A stretch of 64,000 nt of DNA from the NCBI GenBank assembly GCA_964598225.1, contig CAZRBG010000031.1, positions 1 through 64,000 of the forward strand, written 5' to 3'. This stretch comes from SG8-4 sp964598225 (GTDB lineage: Bacteria > Planctomycetota > Phycisphaerae > Sedimentisphaerales > Anaerobacaceae). A program made the translations under genes and the position numbers. Shown here piece by piece: positions 62,011-64,000 of this stretch. Position 1 is the stretch's first letter. Each line of letters starts with the position of its first letter. The notes beneath the pieces are model-generated. The model was given only the letters and a program-made list of their open reading frames with translations. It searched no databases and was not told the origin of the DNA.

Positions 62011-62592
62011 CTATCTCTGAATCGCTAACTTGGCCGAAGCCTGCAATTGCTCACCCGTCCTGCTCTCCAACTCTGATTTTCCGAACAACTGATGCCTGTC
62101 CAATATTTCAGGCTGACGATCGTAATATCTCTGCACGGCGTTAATACCGCCTTCGGCGGCGCCGCTGGTTCTGTAATCCCCGGCAGAAAGCCATGAACTC
62201 ATCTCGTCGTCGCATTCGGCCGGGTATATCAGCGCGACCACAAAGCTCTGGTCGCCGCACCTTGCCAGATGCACCTTGGCCCGGCATGGCGGCACGCTTC
62301 CGGCGGCCAAGTCGACGAGGTGCTTGAAATCCCGCCGGGCGGTTTCCTCATCGCTCGAATAGAAGAACATCCCCGCTTCAAGATTGAACGTCTGAGCGGA
62401 TACGCCTTTAATTTCGAGTCTGCCGTCCGGATACGCTTTATGGATCTTGTAAACCTTGCCGTGGCGGTACTTGTCGCTTTCCAGAAGCTCGGCCACTTCC
62501 TGCGCGGTAAACCCCACGCCCGTATGATCGCCAAAATCAAATATGTACAGGCCCACATAACTGTCAGGTTTTTCAAGTTTCGGTAGTTCCAT
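62011..62592 (-). CDS. Hypothetical protein
   Basis: A 193-residue soluble protein with no signal peptide. It has a mixed alpha/beta pattern: YVGLYIFDFGDHTGVGFTAQEVAELLES near the start (split here as YVGLYIFDFGDHTG and FTAQEVAELLES), KVYKIHKAYPDGRLEIKGV, FVVALIYPAECDDEMSSWL and a Gln-rich C-terminus. I do not recognise the family. It lies on the minus strand, back to back with the plus-strand vapBC pair (141 bases apart). Confidence 0.65.
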   Translation of the reverse strand: MELPKLEKPDSYVGLYIFDFGDHTGVGFTAQEVAELLESDKYRHGKVYKIHKAYPDGRLEIKGVSAQTFNLEAGMFFYSSDEETARRDFKHLVDLAAGSVPPCRAKVHLARCGDQSFVVALIYPAECDDEMSSWLSAGDYRTSGAAEGGINAVQRYYDRQPEILDRHQLFGKSELESRTGEQLQASAKLAIQR

Positions 62593-62697
62593 AAGATAAT
62601 ATTATACATATGGCCATCAGTAATTGCACGCAATTTTTAGGTGATATTCAGGACGCACTAAACGATCAGTAATAATTTACTGGGAAAGTAAAAAAAG

Positions 62698-62733
62698 TTG
62701 ACAAGTATGCATATAATATGCATACTTATACAT
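62698..62733 (+). promoter_or_regulatory. vapBC promoter with overlapping operator palindrome
   Basis: A consensus -35 TTGACA (62698-62703) and a -10-like CATACT (62721-62726) are 17 bases apart. Between and over them lies a perfect palindrome at 62703-62727: two 12-base arms (AAGTATGCATAT and its complement) around a single central A. This is the expected place for binding by the VapB-VapC complex, giving autorepression. If transcription starts about 7 bases after the -10, the message would begin at or beside the ATG at 62734, that is, be leaderless. Confidence 0.8.
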
Positions 62734-62931
62734 ATGAGAACTACGCTAAATATAGACGATGAGATGCTGAACAAGGCATCCCAGTTGACAGGCGTAACGG
62801 AAAAGACGTCTCTGGTGAGACTTGGTTTGCAGGCCCTTATAGCTCAGGAAAGCGCCAAGAGATTATCTAAGCTGGGGGGAACTGAAACAAAGCTTCGTGC
62901 TATTCCACGCAGGCGCATGCGGAGCAAATGA
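62734..62931 (+). CDS. vapB: VapB-type antitoxin (ribbon-helix-helix)
   Basis: A 65-residue antitoxin. Its N-terminus MRTTLNIDDEMLNKASQLTG and TSLVRLGLQALIAQES are the ribbon-helix-helix DNA-binding fold of the VapB/DUF2191 family; the C-terminal basic tail (TKLRAIPRRRMRSK) would wrap the toxin. The ATG at 62734 follows the operator directly and has no Shine-Dalgarno. It overlaps the toxin gene (coupled translation, keeping antitoxin in excess). Confidence 0.92.
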   Translation: MRTTLNIDDEMLNKASQLTGVTEKTSLVRLGLQALIAQESAKRLSKLGGTETKLRAIPRRRMRSK

Positions 62932-63296
62932 TGCTGCTTGTCGATACGTCGGTATGGATTTCGCACTTACGATACGTCGATTTCAGCTTGCAGAAGCTGC
63001 TGGACGGGAATAAGGTTGCAAGCCACCCTTTTATTGTTGGTGAATTAGCCTGCGGCAATATTAGTAACAGAGCTGAAATCATTTCACTTATGCAGTCGCT
63101 GCCAATGGTGGATGTTGTTGAACACGAGGAATTGCTGGTTTTCATCGAACGTCACCAATTAATGGGTAAAGGTCTTGGCTTCGTAGATGTCCACCTTCTG
63201 GCTGCCGCGATGCTGGCAGGGATTCCATTATGGACTCAGGACAGAAAGCTCAAGCAGGCCTGCGCCCGACTGAACCTTGATTTGTCGCCGCACTAA
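62931..63296 (+). CDS. vapC: VapC-type PIN-domain toxin
   Basis: A 121-residue PIN ribonuclease that in characterised members cuts initiator tRNA, other tRNAs or 23S rRNA. The acidic site is visible: Asp in LLVDTSVWISHL, Glu in IVGELACGN, Asp in GKGLGFVDVHLLAAA and Asp in PLWTQDRKLKQAC. GGAG at 62921-62924 fits the ATG at 62931; the ATG at 62928 overlaps the antitoxin stop and is too close. Intact catalytic residues suggest an active toxin. Confidence 0.93.
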   Translation: MLLVDTSVWISHLRYVDFSLQKLLDGNKVASHPFIVGELACGNISNRAEIISLMQSLPMVDVVEHEELLVFIERHQLMGKGLGFVDVHLLAAAMLAGIPLWTQDRKLKQACARLNLDLSPH

Positions 63297-63310
63297 GTTC
63301 TGCCGTACGT

Positions 63311-64000
63311 TCAGCTTTCAACGGTGATCCGGGCGAATTTTCTTTTGCCGACGCGGACGATGGAACCGTCACTGGGGCTAATCTCGGCATTCGGATCGGT
63401 CAGTTTATTGCCGTCGATGCTTGCAGCCGACTGCTTTATCATCCTCTTGGCCTCGCCGCCGCTTGATACGAGTTTGCAGGCGAGCAGAAGCTTGCTCGCA
63501 ACTATAGGTTGTGCCGCAATCTCAACTTCGGCGATGTCATCCGGAAGTTGGCCCTGAGCAAAAACCTTATCGAATTCAGCGGCGGCGGCTTCTGCCGCAT
63601 CCTGTCCGTGGAACTGCTCTACGATTGCTTTGCCGAGGCGGACTTTTGCCTGCTTGGGGTGCATCTTGTTGGGATTGACGAGGTCGCCAATCTCTTCTGT
63701 TGGCAAATCGGTCAGGAGCGTGAAGTAGTTCTCCATCATGTCGTCGGAAATGCTCATGACCTTGCCGAACATGTCGTTAGGCTCGTCGGTTACGCCGATG
63801 TAGTTGCCTTTGGACTTGCTCATCTTTTCCCGGCCGTCAAGGCCAACGAGTATAGGCATCGTAATCACGATTTGCGGCTCCTGGTCGTAACCTTTCTGGA
63901 TGTCGCGGCCGACGAGATTGTTGAACGTCTGGTCCGTGCCGCCGAGCTCGACGTCGCTTTCGACCATTACCGAATCGTAGCCCTGCATCAGCGGATAGAG
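63311..64000 (-). CDS. tyrS: Tyrosyl-tRNA synthetase, C-terminal part (runs off the window)
   Basis: The last 229 residues of a class I aminoacyl-tRNA synthetase. The frame is open to the window edge and the 5' part is missing. Visible are DVELGGTDQTFNNLVGRD (tyrosine/tRNA region of TyrS), the KMSKSKGN ATP motif and a C-terminal S4-like RNA-binding domain (SSGGEAKRMIKQSAASIDGNKL region). It couples tyrosine to tRNA-Tyr. It is convergent with vapC, 14 bases apart. Confidence 0.95.
   Translation of the reverse strand, partial: LYPLMQGYDSVMVESDVELGGTDQTFNNLVGRDIQKGYDQEPQIVITMPILVGLDGREKMSKSKGNYIGVTDEPNDMFGKVMSISDDMMENYFTLLTDLPTEEIGDLVNPNKMHPKQAKVRLGKAIVEQFHGQDAAEAAAAEFDKVFAQGQLPDDIAEVEIAAQPIVASKLLLACKLVSSGGEAKRMIKQSAASIDGNKLTDPNAEISPSDGSIVRVGKRKFARITVES

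Noticed and set aside
62698..62717. TTGACA followed by TATAAT (62712-62717) as the vapBC promoter
   Set aside because: Only 8 bases separate them. The TATAAT is the centre of the palindrome; the box at 62721-62726 gives the proper 17-base spacing.

Overview
The window reads as a chromosomal segment of a Planctomycetota-like bacterium, most likely class Phycisphaerae (Sedimentisphaerales-type). This is an inference from gene content, not from a marker gene. The evidence is a Tat-exported Gfo/Idh/MocA oxidoreductase next to a DUF6807 protein and a Cys-type sulfatase, a pseudopilin with a DUF1559-like C-terminus, FG-GAP/VCBS and LamG surface proteins, a spermidine-synthase-like membrane/TPR fusion, and two class II ribonucleotide reductases. 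No rRNA, tRNA, CRISPR array, insertion sequence or prophage was recognised. Both edges cut genes: the tail of an unknown CDS on the left and tyrosyl-tRNA synthetase on the right.

Layout. 1-6.8 kb (+): a helical-bundle protein, a SANT/Myb-like protein, signal peptide peptidase SppA, an ADP-forming acyl-CoA synthetase/GNAT fusion, a membrane protein and a CDF metal transporter with a NifX-like tail. 6.8-12 kb (-): an operon of PRC-barrel protein, membrane-fusion protein, RND pump and a small P-II-like partner. 12-21 kb (-): class II RNR, RtcB ligase, archease, a four-subunit group 3b [NiFe] sulfhydrogenase (hydB-hydG-hydD-hydA) and a double-GAF protein. 21-31.8 kb (-): two small zinc-ribbon proteins, then a dense signalling block (LuxR regulator, REC-PAS histidine kinase, single REC, PAS/GAF histidine kinase, PAS protein, KaiB, KaiC) and the remains of another histidine kinase. 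31.9-41 kb (-): carbohydrate/sulfate-ester and surface genes. 41.2-46.1 kb (-): a Gld-like ABC transporter with a DUF4340 protein. 46.5-56.9 kb (+): a DUF362 protein, then a metal-handling island. 56.9-64 kb: a LamG protein, a second class II RNR, a vapBC toxin-antitoxin pair and partial tyrS.

The most unusual region is 47.6-56.9 kb. Thirteen consecutive plus-strand loci include four with a YHS metal-binding domain: one alone, one on a CPH-type (CopB-like) copper ATPase, one on a thioredoxin-reductase-like flavoprotein that has lost its CxxC disulfide, and one on a full-length PTS enzyme I homologue. They sit with two Met/Cys-rich secreted paralogues, a P-II-like protein and small membrane proteins (SHOCT, DUF5676, DUF2933, isoprenylcysteine-methyltransferase-like). 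I infer a copper (or related soft-metal) sensing and detoxification system. The enzyme I-YHS and flavoprotein-YHS fusions suggest that phosphotransfer and redox chemistry are coupled to the metal.

Other points of interest are a (ACA)12 microsatellite inside a PAS domain next to kaiBC, a frameshifted kinase remnant, a DUF5676/TrkA deletion junction, a second RNR without the C-terminal cysteine tail, a 12-bp-arm operator in front of vapBC, and several families of intergenic palindromes.
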